Positions 4,976 to 6,205 of a stretch of 6,205 nt of DNA are shown in pieces. The DNA lies in assembly GCA_903827085.1 (NCBI GenBank), contig CAIKHC010000358.1, positions 1 through 6,205 of the forward strand. The letters are read 5' to 3'. This stretch comes from an uncultured Candidatus Nemicrothrix sp. (GTDB lineage Bacteria > Actinomycetota > Acidimicrobiia > Acidimicrobiales > Acidimicrobilacustridaceae). The notes under the pieces are model-generated. The model was not told where the DNA came from. It was given only the letters and a program-made list of their open reading frames with translations, and searched no databases. The translations under genes and the position numbers were made by a program. Positions within the stretch are counted from its first letter, which is position 1. Each line of letters opens with the position of its first letter.

Positions 4976-6205
4976 TCAGGCTACGTAGTAGCCGCGCCCG
5001 AATGCGAAGCACCCCGCCAGCAGCACAATTGCGCTGATGGACCACCATGCCCATCGCAGGGCCCGACGATCAGCCAAATAGCCACCAAGCACGAGGAAAC
5101 ACGGGAACAGCGCCAGCAAATACCGGCCCGTTCCCTGGAAGTCCTTGGTGCCAATCAAGGCAATCGCCAACATCGAGAAGCAGTAGAGGCCATAACCCCA
5201 GCCAAACTTCTTCCATACGTGCCAAGCCAGAAACAAGAACCCGAGCACGAAGAGTCCTTGAAGAATCACGGTGACGGCGTACTGCACTTTTTCGAAGGTG
5301 GCGGTGTCGCCGTTCTGAAGCCAATCCCAGAACCAGCGAGGCAGATTCTTGATCTGCTGGAACCACGTGATCTTGAACCAGGTTCGTGGCCCTGAGCCTT
5401 GATCCCATCCCGGAGCGCTCTGGACTTCATCGAATGCAAGCGGATGCCCAAACCGAATACCGAGATAGGTCATGTAGCCGACAAGACCGCCAAGCGATAG
5501 CAACACGCCTGCATCAGCTGGACGCAGTCGGCGCCACAACACGCGCGGGCGCCAACGCGATTCACCGGCTTCGATGACATGTCGACGCCAAAGCGCAACG
5601 GCAACGAGTCCGATGATGAGCGCAATGCCAACTGGTCGAGTCGCAGTTGCAACGGCGCCAGCCAGACCCGCAAGGATCGTGTGATCGCGTTCTAGAAGAA
5701 GAAACGCTCCCGCGGCGGCGAGCAGGAACAGCGCGTCGCCATACACCGCGCCAAACAAATAAAAGACATACGGATACACGAGCAAGGTGACGAGCGCGAC
5801 TCGCGCAACCCGATCGGTGACGTGGTCGCGAAACCACTTGAAGATCGCGAGTATCGCTCCAAGACCACATACGATTGTCACCAACGAACCCAATAACTTC
5901 ACCGAAACCGTTGTGACGGAATGCAGCCCCCACAACACGCCGGGATACGCCGGGAAAAACGCGACCGCCGATTGCCTATCGGCTCCCGCGAACCAGTAAC
6001 CCGATGTTGAAATCTGTGCGTACCAATTCCCATCGAATCGGAACCAACCGCTAAAGAGACCGGATCCCGGATACGGCGCTTCATCGACGCCGCCGTAGGT
6101 TGCAAACGGCCCGCGGGCGCCGATCCAAACGGCAACGAAGAGTGCGACGAATACGACCGCCCACATCACAAACGCATCTACCCACGGAGCGAAGCCAAGA
6201 ACGCC
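4976..6205 (-). CDS. PIG-V-like integral membrane mannosyltransferase, 5' end likely outside the window
   Basis: A polytopic GT-C type protein with about nine or ten membrane segments. Counting from the GTG at 6169 (397 residues), FRFDGNWYAQISTSGYW (43-59) is the first external loop, with Asp46 as the likely catalytic or metal-linked acid; AFFPAYP (70-76) and, near the C-terminus, GTGRYLLALFP match the PIG-V family (GPI mannosyltransferase 2-like, Pfam PF04188). Such enzymes use a polyprenyl or dolichyl phosphate mannose donor and transfer sugar on the outer side of the membrane. The reading frame stays open from 6169 to the window edge, adding residues GVLGFAPWVDAF, and there is no ribosome site before the 6169 GTG, so I annotate it as partial; a start at 6169 remains possible. 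It is first in view of a four-gene minus-strand run, followed after four bases by the glycosyltransferase that could supply its donor. Mannose as the sugar comes from family naming only. Confidence 0.82.
   Translation of the reverse strand, partial: GVLGFAPWVDAFVMWAVVFVALFVAVWIGARGPFATYGGVDEAPYPGSGLFSGWFRFDGNWYAQISTSGYWFAGADRQSAVAFFPAYPGVLWGLHSVTTVSVKLLGSLVTIVCGLGAILAIFKWFRDHVTDRVARVALVTLLVYPYVFYLFGAVYGDALFLLAAAGAFLLLERDHTILAGLAGAVATATRPVGIALIIGLVAVALWRRHVIEAGESRWRPRVLWRRLRPADAGVLLSLGGLVGYMTYLGIRFGHPLAFDEVQSAPGWDQGSGPRTWFKITWFQQIKNLPRWFWDWLQNGDTATFEKVQYAVTVILQGLFVLGFLFLAWHVWKKFGWGYGLYCFSMLAIALIGTKDFQGTGRYLLALFPCFLVLGGYLADRRALRWAWWSISAIVLLAGCFAFGRGYYVA

Noticed and set aside
3027..5395. Several plus-strand open frames (3027-3446, 3830-4351, 4516-5037, 4949-5395) antisense to the glycoconjugate genes
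   Set aside because: Each lies opposite a gene with conserved motifs; none has a recognisable domain or a convincing ribosome site.
1..6205. Mobile element, CRISPR array, tRNA or phage region
   Set aside because: No transposase, terminal repeats, spaced direct repeats, tRNA-like folds or phage genes are seen; genes are tightly packed and uniform in style.

Overview
This window carries nine protein-coding genes at very high density, with no RNA genes, insertion sequences, CRISPR arrays or long repeats that I can see. The N-terminus of an MshA-type glycosyltransferase, GTG starts that look leaderless, moderately high GC and many 4-base gene overlaps suggest a chromosomal segment of an actinobacterium. 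A lineage near Acidimicrobiia is my guess from gene style only; there is no marker gene to prove it.

Left block (1-1357, minus strand): a small MoaD/ThiS-type sulfur-carrier protein, overlapping ATGA-style with a polytopic membrane protein that looks like a degenerate CDP-diglyceride synthetase (CdsA) relative, then a 72-base gap and the first 90 codons of an mshA-like gene that runs off the left edge. Transcription runs right to left.

Centre (1358-2655): a 60-base divergent promoter region in which each flanking GTG start has a TANNNT -10 element exactly six bases upstream, as expected for leaderless mRNAs. To the right, on the plus strand, are a histidine-phosphatase family enzyme and, 8 bases later, a YgjP-type (DUF45/M48-like) zinc metallopeptidase.

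Right block (2652-6205, minus strand): four tightly packed genes in the order PIG-V-like integral membrane mannosyltransferase (5' end probably outside the window), family 2 glycosyltransferase of the polyprenyl-phosphate sugar synthase kind, YdjC/ChbG-type carbohydrate deacetylase and class I SAM methyltransferase. Spacings are 4 bases, then two GTGA overlaps. The set reads as a module that activates a sugar on a lipid carrier, transfers it on the outer face of the membrane, and deacetylates and methylates a glycan or glycolipid. The last gene meets the metallopeptidase tail to tail: both stop codons lie in one CTAG palindrome, leaving no room for an intergenic terminator.

The most noteworthy items are the glycoconjugate module, the GG-Phe-Arg ending of the sulfur carrier, its coupling to a CdsA-like protein upstream of mshA, and the mirrored leaderless promoters.
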